Shown here: piece after piece, positions 56,097 through 64,000 of the stretch | Layout of the letters: every line of letters starts with the position of its first letter | Numbering within the stretch: position 1 is the stretch's first letter | Source: Arthrobacter gallicola | GTDB lineage: Bacteria > Actinomycetota > Actinomycetes > Actinomycetales > Micrococcaceae | Direction: 5' to 3' | DNA length: 64,000 nucleotides | Assembly: GCF_014836775.1 (NCBI RefSeq) | Contig: NZ_JACSQD010000003.1 | Coordinates: 62,001-126,000, forward strand | Notes under the pieces: generated by a model | Seen by the model: the letters and a program-made list of their open reading frames with translations, nothing else | Told to the model about the DNA's origin: nothing | The model's database searches: none | Program-made: the position numbers and the translations under genes

Positions 56097-56917
56097 GCCG
56101 TACCCGGACCCGGATTGCCGGCTACGGCACCCTGCTGGCCGCCGTCGCAGTAATGGTCCTGCCGCTGGCCTGGATGCTGCTGGCCAGCTTCAAGGAACCC
56201 GATGAAATCTACACCGTCCCGATCCAGTGGATTCCGGCCGCCTGGGACCTGTCCAACTATGCCGCAGCCCTGGAACGGGTGCCGTTTGGCAGCTTCTTCG
56301 CGAATTCGCTCCTGGTGACGGTCATCGGTGCCTCGCTGAAGATTTTCCTGGGACTGACGACGGCGTATGCGCTGGTGTTCCTGGACGTCCCGTTCAAGAA
56401 GGTGTTTTTCGCCGTCGTGATCTTCGCCCTCCTGATTCCGCAGCAGATCGTCATCATCCCCAACTACACCCTGGTGGCGGAGCTCGGCTGGCTGAACACC
56501 TACCAGGGCATGATCCTGCCCGGGCTGGCCAGCGCCTTCGGCACCTTCCTTTTCCGCCAGCATTTCCTGTCCCTGCCGGCCTCCGTGCTGGAAGCGGCGG
56601 GGCTCGACGGCGCCGGCCACCTGCGCAGGCTCTTCCACTTCGTGGTGCCGATGTCCGCTCCGACCATCGCCGCCGTCGCGCTCGTCTCGGTGGTCAACGA
56701 GTGGAACGAATACCTCTGGCCGCTGCTGGTCGTCGACAAGGCGGAGATGATGACCCTCCCTGTCGGTCTGACCCTGCTGCAGAACAACGACGGCGTTACC
56801 AACTGGGGCGTGCTGATGGCGGGAACGGTCCTGGTGACCGTGCCGGTGCTCGTCCTGTTCTTTGTGCTCCAGCGCCGGATTGTCTCCGGCCTGACCGCCG
56901 GTGCCGTCACGGGCTAG
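56093..56917 (+). CDS. ugpE: ABC transporter permease (UgpE type)
   Basis: The protein has 274 residues, six hydrophobic segments and the EAA loop (EAAGLDGAGHLRRLFHFVVP, about 167-186). It is the second CUT1 permease subunit and pairs with the upstream gene. ATG 56093 overlaps the stop of the first permease (ATGA). The next gene follows after 77 bases. Confidence 0.85.
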   Translation: MSRTRTRIAGYGTLLAAVAVMVLPLAWMLLASFKEPDEIYTVPIQWIPAAWDLSNYAAALERVPFGSFFANSLLVTVIGASLKIFLGLTTAYALVFLDVPFKKVFFAVVIFALLIPQQIVIIPNYTLVAELGWLNTYQGMILPGLASAFGTFLFRQHFLSLPASVLEAAGLDGAGHLRRLFHFVVPMSAPTIAAVALVSVVNEWNEYLWPLLVVDKAEMMTLPVGLTLLQNNDGVTNWGVLMAGTVLVTVPVLVLFFVLQRRIVSGLTAGAVTG

Positions 56918-56994
56918 GCCCGTCCTTAACTTCCTCTCAACCCCGTTCCCTTTCATCTACCCGCCCGCAAGACCCAGGAACCACTAAGGAAACC

Positions 56995-58365
56995 ATGAAC
57001 AAGCGACTCGCCCCTGCCTCACTTCCCGCCGCCGGCCTCACCCGCCGCAATATCCTTGCCCTCGCCGGCATCCTCGGAGGTTCAGCCGCCCTGGCCGCGT
57101 GCGGCGGGCCCTCGACCGCCGGAGAAGGCGGAGCAGTAACGGCAGCCGGGAGCGACTGGTCGGCAGTGACACCGGCGAAGAAGATCACCTGGTGGTCCAA
57201 CCACCCCGGAGCCTCCAAGCCAATTGAAGAGGAACTGATCCGGCGGTTCACCCAGGAATCGGGCATCGAGGTGGAGCTGGTCACTGCCGGCGCCAACTAC
57301 GACGAAGTTGCCCAGCGCTTCCAGTCCTCGGCCGGAACCGACAACGTTCCGGACCTGGTCGGTGCCAGCGACGTCTGGTGGTTCCGCTACATGATCAACG
57401 GCCAGATCATCCCGGTGGACAGCCTGGCAGCGCACCTGGAAATCGACACCCAGGACTACAACTCCGGCCTGTACAACGACTACCGGTTCGGTGAGGATCA
57501 CTGGGCCTTCCCCTACGCCCGGTCCACGCCGCTGTTCTACTACAACCGTGACCTCTTCAAAGCCGCCGGCCTGCCGGACCGCGCCCCGAAGACCTGGACC
57601 GAATACAACGAATGGGCACCGGCCCTGACGGCAGCCAACAACGGGGCAGTGCCCATGTCGCTCGGGAAGGGCACTTCCTGGTCAGCCTGGTGGTTCTGCA
57701 ACATCATGTGGGGGCTTGGCGGCTCCTACTCGGACGAGTGGACGTTGACCCTGGATGATCCCAAGACCATTGAAGCCGGCGAGTTCCTCCGCCGGATGAT
57801 GAACCAGGACAAAACGCTGACCGTCTCCGCAGCCGACTACGTCGCCGATTTCACCGCCGGGGTCAGCGCCTGCACCATCGCCTCCACCGGTTCCCTCACC
57901 GGTATCCTCGAGGCCGCAAAGTTCGACGTCGGCACCGGGTTCCTGCCCCAGGGACCGGAAGGCGCGGCCTGCCCGACAGGCGGCACCGGCATTGCCATCG
58001 CGGCGGACAAATCCCCGGAACAGCAGCTGGCAGCGGCGATGTTCCTGAAGTTCATCGGCGAACCGGAGCAGACCGCGTACTTCTCGGCAAACACCGGGTA
58101 CATGCCGGTCCGCACTTCCGCAGCGGACGGGGAAACCATGAAGGCCGTGTACGCCAAGGCTCCGCAATTCCGGACAGCAGTGGACCAGCTGGCCACCACC
58201 AGGGTGCAGGACTGGGCACGGTCCTTCATCCCGTCCGGCGACCAGGCCCTGACCACCGCCCTGGAGAAGATTATGCTGCAGGACACCCCGGCGGCGGAGG
58301 CCTTCGCGGCAGCAGCCGAAGCCATCGGCAAGTCCTTCGAGCAGAACGTTGAGCCGTACCTGTGA
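56995..58365 (+). CDS. ugpB: ABC transporter substrate-binding lipoprotein (UgpB type)
   Basis: The protein has 456 residues. The signal peptide has twin arginines (TRRNILALAGILGG, RR at 17-18) and a lipobox LAAC with the lipidated cysteine at 36, so export may be by Tat. The mature part is a family 1 binding protein; FPYARSTPLFYYNRDLFKAAGLPDRAPKTW closely follows UgpB. It captures glycerol-3-phosphate or glycerophosphodiesters outside the membrane. ATG 56995 follows CTAAGGAAA; the much longer open frame from 56227 overlaps ugpE and was rejected. It overlaps the phosphodiesterase gene by four bases. Confidence 0.87.
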   Translation: MNKRLAPASLPAAGLTRRNILALAGILGGSAALAACGGPSTAGEGGAVTAAGSDWSAVTPAKKITWWSNHPGASKPIEEELIRRFTQESGIEVELVTAGANYDEVAQRFQSSAGTDNVPDLVGASDVWWFRYMINGQIIPVDSLAAHLEIDTQDYNSGLYNDYRFGEDHWAFPYARSTPLFYYNRDLFKAAGLPDRAPKTWTEYNEWAPALTAANNGAVPMSLGKGTSWSAWWFCNIMWGLGGSYSDEWTLTLDDPKTIEAGEFLRRMMNQDKTLTVSAADYVADFTAGVSACTIASTGSLTGILEAAKFDVGTGFLPQGPEGAACPTGGTGIAIAADKSPEQQLAAAMFLKFIGEPEQTAYFSANTGYMPVRTSAADGETMKAVYAKAPQFRTAVDQLATTRVQDWARSFIPSGDQALTTALEKIMLQDTPAAEAFAAAAEAIGKSFEQNVEPYL

Positions 58366-59159
58366 ACCCCGTGCTGCCGGGGCGGGGGGAGCTGACCAAC
58401 ATTGCCCACCGCGGAAACTCGTCACAGGCACCCGAAAACACCCTGGCCGCCTTCGCCTCAGCGGTGGCGGCCGGGGCCGGGATGATCGAAACTGACCTGC
58501 AGCTCAGCTCGGACGGCACTGCCGTACTCATCCATGACGCAAGCCTCTCCCGGACCGCAGGCAGCGGTGCCCTGGTAGGACAGACACCGGCAGCCCAGCT
58601 GCGGGGCGCCGACGCGGGTTCCTGGTTCGCACCGCAATTCGCCGGCGAACGGCTCCCGGACCTGACGGATCTGGTTGCTTTCGCCGCTGAACACCCCGCG
58701 GTATCCTGGCTCCTGGAGTTCAAGGGGGAGTGGAGCACCAGCGGGATCACGTCCGTGGCGGAACTGCTGCGGGCGGGCGGACTCGGCCCGCGCTGCCTGC
58801 TCCAGGGATTTTCCCGCCAGACGGTGCGCACCCTTTTCACTGTGGCTCCGGACCTGCCGCGGGGACTGCTGACCGGCGTCGCACCGCCGTCCGGAAGCGA
58901 AGGGGAACTGCTGCAGTTCCTGTCAGCGGTCGAAGCATCCGCCTGCAACCCGCACGGTTCTCTTCTCACGGCGGCTCCCGGGCTGGTGGATACCCTGCAT
59001 TCCAACGGTCAGCTGGTTTATACCTGGACGCTGAACGAGCCGGCGCACTGGGAGGCAGCGGTATCGGCGGGTGTTGACGGGATCATTACTGACCGTCCTG
59101 CCGGACTTGCGGCCTGGCTGAGGCACTCCTCGCCGGTGCGCAGTGCCCCAGGGATTTAA
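58362..59159 (+). CDS. ugpQ: glycerophosphodiester phosphodiesterase
   Basis: The protein has 265 residues in a GDPD TIM barrel. The active-site motifs are [13 protein letters not shown] (HRG, PENT), [12 protein letters not shown] (ExD) and [10 protein letters not shown] (HD). It hydrolyses glycerophosphodiesters to glycerol-3-phosphate and an alcohol. It lacks a signal peptide, so it is cytoplasmic and acts on imported substrate. GTG 58362 overlaps the ugpB stop (GTGA), completing a ugpAEBQ operon. Confidence 0.9.
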   Translation: MNPVLPGRGELTNIAHRGNSSQAPENTLAAFASAVAAGAGMIETDLQLSSDGTAVLIHDASLSRTAGSGALVGQTPAAQLRGADAGSWFAPQFAGERLPDLTDLVAFAAEHPAVSWLLEFKGEWSTSGITSVAELLRAGGLGPRCLLQGFSRQTVRTLFTVAPDLPRGLLTGVAPPSGSEGELLQFLSAVEASACNPHGSLLTAAPGLVDTLHSNGQLVYTWTLNEPAHWEAAVSAGVDGIITDRPAGLAAWLRHSSPVRSAPGI

Positions 59160-59184
59160 CTTATCCGGCATCGTACCGTAGAGT
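59156..59184 (+). promoter_or_regulatory. candidate infA promoter
   Basis: TTAACT (59156-59161), a 17-base spacer and TAGAGT (59179-59184) form the best-matching pair in this part of the window. The -35 overlaps the ugpQ stop codon. Confidence 0.55.
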
Positions 59185-59317
59185 TATCTGTTGGTTGTCT
59201 CTACATTCGTGCCCTTTTCCATCCGGAGAATTCCGGCAGGCGGGGCATGAAGGGACCACCAAAAACCAAAACCGCTGCCCGTGCAAATCAAGGGCGGCAC
59301 AGACGTTAGCGGAGGAT

Positions 59318-59539
59318 ATGGCCAAGAAAGACGGCGTCATAGAGATTGAGGGCTCGGTCAACGAAGCCCTGCCCAATGCGATGTTCCGCGTTGAGCTGGC
59401 CAACGGCCACATTGTGCTCGCACACATCTCGGGAAAGATGCGTCAACACTACATTCGCATCCTCCCCGGAGACCGCGTTGTGGTGGAACTTAGCCCGTAC
59501 GACCTCACCCGGGGCCGTATCGTCTACCGCTACAAGTAA
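59318..59539 (+). CDS. infA: translation initiation factor IF-1
   Basis: The protein has 73 residues ([73 protein letters not shown]), the standard OB-fold IF-1. GGAGG at 59311 fixes ATG 59318; the frame open from 59195 includes non-coding leader. It is the first gene of the alpha unit. Confidence 0.98.
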   Translation: MAKKDGVIEIEGSVNEALPNAMFRVELANGHIVLAHISGKMRQHYIRILPGDRVVVELSPYDLTRGRIVYRYK

Positions 59540-59604
59540 CAACAAGGCTCCGGTTTCCCACAGGGGACCCGGAGTTCATCCCTGCAACCACGCAAAGGAA
59601 AACC

Positions 59605-59718
59605 ATGAAGGTCCAGCCGAGCGTCAAGCAGATCTGCGATAAGTGCAAGGTGATTCGCCGTAACGGCCGAGTCATGGTGATCTGCGAGAACCCGCGCCAC
59701 AAGCAGCGCCAGGGCTAA
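59605..59718 (+). CDS. rpmJ: 50S ribosomal protein L36
   Basis: This is a 37-residue protein ([20 protein letters not shown]... ending PRHKQRQG) with the zinc-binding C-x2-C, C and H pattern of the zinc-containing (C+) L36. It has an AAAGGAAA site upstream and lies 65 bases after infA. Confidence 0.96.
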   Translation: MKVQPSVKQICDKCKVIRRNGRVMVICENPRHKQRQG

Positions 59719-59903
59719 CTAGCGGCTAACGTCCAAGGACCCGCAGGGGGCCTTCGGGCACGCTAAGCCCACGCGTAGTAATTGAATATGGCAGTACAGC
59801 GTCTGATACGCGTGACGCATACCCCCGGTACGGAGGCCGGGGACCTGGCAACGGGGACGTACTGCCTCAGACCTCCGGTATTACCCAAAGGAGAACCGCC
59901 AAT
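59719..59903 (+). promoter_or_regulatory. structured leader upstream of rpsM
   Basis: The 185-base gap can fold into a three-way junction: an outer stem GGCAGTAC (59790-59797) with GTACTGCC (59859-59866), arm 1 GCGTC (59799-59803) with GACGC (59814-59818), and arm 2 CCCCGG (59823-59828) with CCGGGG (59837-59842). CTCC at 59873-59876 can pair with the ribosome binding site GGAG at 59890-59893. This is consistent with an autoregulatory ribosomal-protein leader; not matched to a known RNA family. Confidence 0.5.
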
Positions 59904-60281
59904 ATGGCACGTCTCGCCGGCGTAGACATTCCCCGCGAAAAGCGGGTTGTCATTGCGCTTACCTACATCTACGGCGTGGGCAAGACCCGTGCAGAGCTGA
60001 CCTTGGCAGAGACCGGCATCAGCCCGGACACTCGCGTCAAGGACCTCACCGATGCTGAGCTCGTTCAGCTGCGTGACTACATCGAGGGCAACTTCAAGGT
60101 TGAGGGTGACCTCCGCCGCGAGGTAGCAGCAGATATCCGCCGCAAGGTTGAAATCGGCAGCTACCAGGGCATCCGCCACCGCCGCGGCATGCCTGTCCAC
60201 GGCCAGCGCACCAAGACCAACGCTCGTACCCGCAAGGGCCCGAAGCGTACCGTTGCCGGTAAGAAGAAGGCCGGCCGCTAA
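59904..60281 (+). CDS. rpsM: 30S ribosomal protein S13
   Basis: The protein has 125 residues ([66 protein letters not shown]). It bridges the subunits and contacts S19. ATG 59904 follows AAAGGAG. Confidence 0.98.
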   Translation: MARLAGVDIPREKRVVIALTYIYGVGKTRAELTLAETGISPDTRVKDLTDAELVQLRDYIEGNFKVEGDLRREVAADIRRKVEIGSYQGIRHRRGMPVHGQRTKTNARTRKGPKRTVAGKKKAGR

Positions 60282-60348
60282 ATAACGCGGTCCAGGTCAT
60301 GACCTGCACAGTCAGGTCACCTATTCCAAACTCTTTGTAGGAGAAGTA

Positions 60349-60750
60349 ATGCCCCCCAAGACTCGTGGAGCGGTACGCAAACCGCGTCGCAAGGATAAGA
60401 AGAATATTGCGCTCGGCCAGGCGCATATCAAGAGCACTTTCAACAACACCATCGTGTCCATCACGGACCCGTCCGGTGCTGTTATCTCATGGGCTTCCGC
60501 CGGTGAGGTTGGCTTCAAGGGTTCCCGCAAGTCCACCCCGTTCGCTGCGCAGATGGCTGCTGAAGCCGCTGCCAAGCGCGCCCAGGAACACGGCGTCCGC
60601 AAGGTCGACGTCTTCGTGAAGGGTCCGGGTTCGGGACGCGAAACCGCTATCCGTTCGCTGCAGGCCACCGGCCTGGAAGTTGGCACCATTCAGGATGTCA
60701 CCCCGAGCGCACACAACGGCTGCCGTCCCCCGAAGCGCCGCCGCGTCTAA
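60349..60750 (+). CDS. rpsK: 30S ribosomal protein S11
   Basis: The protein has 133 residues ([52 protein letters not shown]-terminal [13 protein letters not shown]-type end). It forms part of the E-site platform. AGGAGAAG lies upstream of ATG 60349. Confidence 0.98.
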   Translation: MPPKTRGAVRKPRRKDKKNIALGQAHIKSTFNNTIVSITDPSGAVISWASAGEVGFKGSRKSTPFAAQMAAEAAAKRAQEHGVRKVDVFVKGPGSGRETAIRSLQATGLEVGTIQDVTPSAHNGCRPPKRRRV

Positions 60751-60933
60751 TTCGCATTCGTTGCCGGTGCCGGCACTGTTCGTCGGGTCTGCTCTGCTTA
60801 GCGCAGGCAGGCCCGAAGGGCGGTCCGGCCCGGGTGCGAGGCTGCTAGCCGTCCAAGACGCGCGCGGGATGCCCCGTCGTCGTCGTTTCCACCATTTGTG
60901 CTGCGTCATATAGCGGACGCTCGCTGAAAGGAA
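60751..60933 (+). other. rpsK-rpoA spacer lacking rpsD
   Basis: In most bacteria rpsD lies here. Instead the 183 bases hold a hairpin, TCGGGTCTGC (60783-60792) with GCAGGCCCGA (60807-60816, one G-U pair), and no gene. No T-run follows the hairpin. Confidence 0.6.
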
Positions 60934-61950
60934 ATGCAAGTGCTCATTGCACAGCGCCCCACCCTCACTGAAGAAGTCGTAGCCGACAACCGGTCCCGGT
61001 TCATCATCGAACCGCTGGAACCCGGTTTTGGCTACACCCTCGGCAACTCGCTTCGCCGCACGCTGCTTTCCTCCATCCCCGGTGCTGCCGTAACCAGCAT
61101 CCGGATCGACGGAGTTCTGCATGAGTTCACCACCGTTCCCGGCGTGAAGGAGGATGTCACTGAGATCATCCTGAACGTCAAGAACCTCTCGGTGTCCTCC
61201 GAGCATGACGAGCCTGTCGTGGCTTACCTGCGCAAGCAGGGCCCCGGCGTCGTCACCGCTGCGGACATTGCTCCGCCGGCCGGCGTGGAGTTCCACAACC
61301 CGGATCTGCACATCGCCACCCTGAACTCGAAGGGCAAGTTCGAACTTGAACTGACCATCGAGCGTGGACGTGGCTACGTTTCCGCAAGCCAGAACAAGTC
61401 CGGCGACCAGGAGATCGGCCGTATTCCGGTTGACTCCATCTACTCGCCGGTCCTGAAGGTAACCTTCCGCGTGGAGGCTACCCGTGTCGAGCAGCGCACC
61501 GACTTCGACCGCCTCATTGTCGACGTTGAAACCAAGGATGCCATTGCACCGCGCGACGCCGTCGCCTCTGCCGGCACCACCCTGGTTGAGCTTTTCGGCC
61601 TGGCCCGTGAACTGAACACCGCAGCTGAAGGCATCGAAATTGGCCCGAGCCCCACGGATGCCGCACTGGCAGCCGATATGGCCCTGCCGATTGAGGACCT
61701 TGAGCTGACCGTGCGCTCCTACAACTGCCTCAAGCGCGAAGGCATCCACAGCGTGGGTGAACTCGTAGCCCGCTCCGAGGCTGACCTGATGGACATCCGT
61801 AACTTCGGTGCGAAGTCCATCGATGAGGTGAAGGCGAAGCTGGTTGAACTGGGTCTGTCCCTGAAGGATTCCCCTCCCGGGTTCGACCTTGCAGCCCGCG
61901 CCGCAGCCATTGAAGAGGACGAGTCCGAATTCTCGGACGACGAGCTCTAA
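60934..61950 (+). CDS. rpoA: DNA-directed RNA polymerase subunit alpha
   Basis: The protein has 338 residues. The N-terminal dimerisation domain ([36 protein letters not shown]) and C-terminal DNA-binding domain ([41 protein letters not shown]) are intact, ending in an acidic tail ([12 protein letters not shown]). AAAGGAAATG places the start at ATG 60934. Confidence 0.98.
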   Translation: MQVLIAQRPTLTEEVVADNRSRFIIEPLEPGFGYTLGNSLRRTLLSSIPGAAVTSIRIDGVLHEFTTVPGVKEDVTEIILNVKNLSVSSEHDEPVVAYLRKQGPGVVTAADIAPPAGVEFHNPDLHIATLNSKGKFELELTIERGRGYVSASQNKSGDQEIGRIPVDSIYSPVLKVTFRVEATRVEQRTDFDRLIVDVETKDAIAPRDAVASAGTTLVELFGLARELNTAAEGIEIGPSPTDAALAADMALPIEDLELTVRSYNCLKREGIHSVGELVARSEADLMDIRNFGAKSIDEVKAKLVELGLSLKDSPPGFDLAARAAAIEEDESEFSDDEL

Positions 61951-62011
61951 CTACGCAAAATTATGCCGCCGTGCCTGAGCACAGCGCGGCACCGTTTGAG
62001 GAGAAAAAGTA

Positions 62012-62566
62012 ATGCCTACACCCACCAAGGGTAAGCGCCTCGGAGGCAGCCCGGCTCACCAGCGCCTGATGCTGGCGAACCTGGCCGCTCAGCTGTTCGA
62101 GCACAAGCAGATCACCACCACGGTGACCAAGGCCAAGCGCCTGCGTCCCTACGCAGAACGCCTGATCACGTTCGCAAAGCGCGGAGACCTGTCTTCCCGC
62201 CGCCGCGTTCTGGCCCTGATCTCTGACAAGGGCCTCGTTCACGAGCTCTTCACCGAGATCGCACCGGCCGTTGCCCAGCGCGACGGCGGCTACACCCGCA
62301 TCACCAAGATCGGCAACCGCAAGGGCGACAACGCTCCCATGGCTGTCATCGAGCTGGTTCTGGAACCGCTGTCCGCAAAGCAGTCTGTTGTTGCCGAGGC
62401 ATCCACCGCTGCTGCTGCCGCTGCTCCGGCTCCGGTTGCTGAGTCTGCCGATTCCGCTGATTCCGCCGACTCGGCTGAATCCGGCGAGTCCGCTGACTCT
62501 GCAGAATCCGCTGAGTCTGCTGACTCTGCTGATGACGCTGCTGAGGCAACCGAAGAGAAGAAGTAA
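62012..62566 (+). CDS. rplQ: 50S ribosomal protein L17 with acidic SAD-repeat tail
   Basis: The L17 domain occupies residues 1 to about 125 ([51 protein letters not shown]). A tail of about 60 residues follows, built from Ser-Ala-Asp/Glu triplets ([20 protein letters not shown]), very acidic and low in complexity. Acidic L17 extensions occur in Actinobacteria. It forms part of the tunnel exit. Total length is 184 residues. Confidence 0.97.
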   Translation: MPTPTKGKRLGGSPAHQRLMLANLAAQLFEHKQITTTVTKAKRLRPYAERLITFAKRGDLSSRRRVLALISDKGLVHELFTEIAPAVAQRDGGYTRITKIGNRKGDNAPMAVIELVLEPLSAKQSVVAEASTAAAAAAPAPVAESADSADSADSAESGESADSAESAESADSADDAAEATEEKK

Positions 62567-62591
62567 TTCTCTGATTGGTTCACCGTGCCCT

Positions 62592-62604
62592 TAATATTGA
62601 GGGT
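62592..62604 (+). promoter_or_regulatory. candidate promoter for a leaderless truA mRNA
   Basis: TAATAT at 62592-62597 would place transcription initiation about seven bases later, at or next to the truA ATG at 62605. No Shine-Dalgarno is properly spaced. A -35 was not clear. Confidence 0.35.
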
Positions 62605-63534
62605 ATGAGTATCGAGAAACCCGCCGTCCCACACCCGGACGGCGGGTTTCTTCGTATCCGGCTGGACCTGGCCTACGACGGCGCGCCGTTTTCCGGCTGG
62701 GCCACCCAGCCCGGTTTCCGCACGGTCCAGGGCACGCTGGAAGCAGCGCTGGCCGTCCTGATCCGCCGGCCGGTCCGGGTAACGGTAGCCGGGCGGACGG
62801 ACGCCGGAGTCCATGCCCGCGGCCAGGTGGTCCACTTCGACCTCACCCCTGCCGAGTGGCACGCACTGTCCCGCGGCAAGGACCTGGAACCATCCGCGGC
62901 ATTGCGGCGCAGGCTGCGCGGCGTCATCAACCGCGAACTGACCATGCCGTTAAAGGACGCAGGTACCTCCCGGCGGGCAGCCGAGGCCCTGGCCGGCGCT
63001 ATCGAGGTCCGTGCCGTCACGCTGGCGCCTGAGGGTTTTGACGCCCGGTTCTCGGCTCTGTGGCGCAGGTACAGCTACCGGATCGCGGACCGGGAGCAGA
63101 CCTGGGACCCGCTGCTGCGCAGCATTAGCCTCTGGTACAAAGTCCCGGTCAACGAGGACGCCATGAATGAAGCCGCCGCAGGAGTGCTGGGGATCCAGGA
63201 CTTCCTGTCCTTCTGTAAACCGCGGGAAGGGGCCACGACAATCCGTGAGCTGCAGGAATTCAGGTTTGTCCGCGGCTCAGACGGGATTCTCACGGCGCAC
63301 CTGCAAGCCGACGCGTTCTGCCACAACATGGTGCGCTCCCTGATCGGAGGAGCGCTGCTGGTCGGTGCGGGGGAGCGGAGGCCTCAGTGGCTGGCCGAAC
63401 GCATGTTCGCCCGCATCCGCGACTCCAAATCCATCCTGGCAGCGCCGCATCCGCTGGTGCTGGAGGAAGTCCGGTACCCGGACGCGGACCAGCTGCTGGC
63501 ACGGGCGGAAATGACACGTGCCCGGAGGGCATAA
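62605..63534 (+). CDS. truA: tRNA pseudouridine(38-40) synthase TruA
   Basis: The protein has 309 residues. LRIRLDLAYDGAPFSGWATQPGFRTVQGTLEAAL opens the family fold; the catalytic aspartate lies in GRTDAGVHARGQVVHFD, and the C-terminal QADAFCHNMVRSLIGGALLVG is conserved. It makes pseudouridine in the anticodon stem-loop of tRNAs. ATG 62605 is preferred to an in-frame TTG at 62575. Confidence 0.95.
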   Translation: MSIEKPAVPHPDGGFLRIRLDLAYDGAPFSGWATQPGFRTVQGTLEAALAVLIRRPVRVTVAGRTDAGVHARGQVVHFDLTPAEWHALSRGKDLEPSAALRRRLRGVINRELTMPLKDAGTSRRAAEALAGAIEVRAVTLAPEGFDARFSALWRRYSYRIADREQTWDPLLRSISLWYKVPVNEDAMNEAAAGVLGIQDFLSFCKPREGATTIRELQEFRFVRGSDGILTAHLQADAFCHNMVRSLIGGALLVGAGERRPQWLAERMFARIRDSKSILAAPHPLVLEEVRYPDADQLLARAEMTRARRA

Positions 63535-63576
63535 AGAAGGGCATAGAATAGTCAGGACAGTCGCGTGCACCGGACT

Positions 63577-63605
63577 TTGACCTGGCCCGGCAAGCAAGCT
63601 ATTGT
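63577..63605 (+). promoter_or_regulatory. candidate rplM promoter
   Basis: TTGACC (63577-63582), a 17-base spacer and TATTGT (63600-63605) form a good sigma-A-type pair. A leader of about 210 bases follows, containing a perfect hairpin GCGTATGG-CAT-CCATACGC at 63764-63782 before the rplM ribosome binding site. Confidence 0.6.
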
Positions 63606-63819
63606 TTATAGTCGTTGTGCGTGTCCTACCTCGATAGGTCTATGCCCACGGGAGCGGCTCGGTTGCAGAGCCACCTGGCCCCGGGGAGATAGCCGAGAAC
63701 TCAGGACCACTGGTTACATCAGTCCTCACCTGACCGTCCGGTAACGCATAGAGAAGCTGCGCGGCGTATGGCATCCATACGCGGCGCGCCACCTAAGAAG
63801 AAGAAACGAAGGCAAAAAC

Positions 63820-64000
63820 GTGCGTACGTACACCCCGAAGCCCGGCGACATCAACCGCCAGTGGCACGTCATTGACGCCACCGACGTTGTCCTAGGCCGT
63901 CTTGCCAGCCAGACCGCAACACTGCTGCGCGGAAAGCACAAGCCGACCTTTGCCCCCCACATGGACATGGGCGATTTCGTCATCATCATCAACGCTGAGA
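63820..64000 (+). CDS. rplM: 50S ribosomal protein L13 (partial, cut by window end)
   Basis: The first 60 residues are visible, beginning [20 protein letters not shown] and continuing [40 protein letters not shown], the N-terminal L13 domain. GTG 63820 follows a purine-rich AAGAAGAAACGAAGG stretch. The gene runs past the end; rpsI is expected next. Confidence 0.95.
   Translation, partial: MRTYTPKPGDINRQWHVIDATDVVLGRLASQTATLLRGKHKPTFAPHMDMGDFVIIINAE

Noticed and set aside
56227-56994. Long in-frame extension upstream of ugpB
   Set aside because: It overlaps ugpE in another frame and would bury the signal peptide and lipobox. The start at 56995 has a ribosome binding site and a proper N-terminus.

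Overview
The window is about 64 kb of GC-rich actinobacterial chromosome. It is most likely from the family Micrococcaceae (an Arthrobacter relative). The evidence is the shape of the ribosomal protein sequences, the frequent GTG and TTG starts, and a spc operon with no rpsN and an alpha operon with no rpsD. Loss of rpsN from spc is a known trait of Micrococcus luteus. No rRNA or tRNA gene, CRISPR array, insertion sequence or phage gene was seen.

The backbone is the classical transcription/translation superoperon on the + strand: rplJ-rplL (1.6-2.6 kb), rpoB-rpoC (5.2-12.7 kb), rpsL-rpsG-fusA-tuf (23.1-27.6 kb), the S10 operon rpsJ to rpsQ (40.7-46.1 kb), the spc operon rplN to rplO (46.4-50.5 kb), secY-adk-map (50.8-53.5 kb), infA-rpmJ-rpsM-rpsK-rpoA-rplQ-truA (59.3-63.5 kb) and the start of rplM (63.8 kb, cut by the window end). 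Strong intrinsic terminators separate several blocks, and a recurrent -10 hexamer TAGACT or close variant lies ahead of rpoB, rpsL, tuf, rpsJ, secY and infA.

Five metabolic groups are wedged between these blocks. (1) ybaK and a thiolase lie on the - strand between rplL and rpoB. (2) A complete 4-hydroxybenzoate/protocatechuate branch of the beta-ketoadipate pathway lies between rpoC and rpsL: an IclR regulator, pobA, pcaHGBDC, pcaFIJ and a second IclR regulator. Together they carry 4-hydroxybenzoate through protocatechuate and 3-oxoadipate to succinyl-CoA and acetyl-CoA. Inverted repeats precede pobA, pcaH and pcaF. (3) A tightly overlapping - strand operon lies between tuf and rpsJ. It encodes a fusion of an EPSP-synthase-like domain to an acyl-CoA ligase, an acyl-CoA dehydrogenase and a FadH-like dienoyl-CoA reductase. 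This gene set resembles the shikimate to cyclohexanecarboxyl-CoA modules of Streptomyces antibiotic clusters and is the most unusual system in the window. Divergent from it is an 1881-residue membrane protein with internal repeats. (4) A CtaG-like cytochrome oxidase assembly protein and a DUF2243 membrane protein follow map on the - strand. (5) A ugpAEBQ-type glycerol-3-phosphate/glycerophosphodiester operon precedes infA. Six consecutive 11-bp repeats upstream of it look like a PhoP (PHO) box.

Other points of interest are a possible three-way-junction RNA leader ahead of rpsM, a 22-bp tandem repeat upstream of the rpoB promoter, convergent terminators embedded in coding sequence, and a 43-codon membrane protein gene after the giant membrane protein. 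All family calls come from reading the translated sequences; no database search was run.
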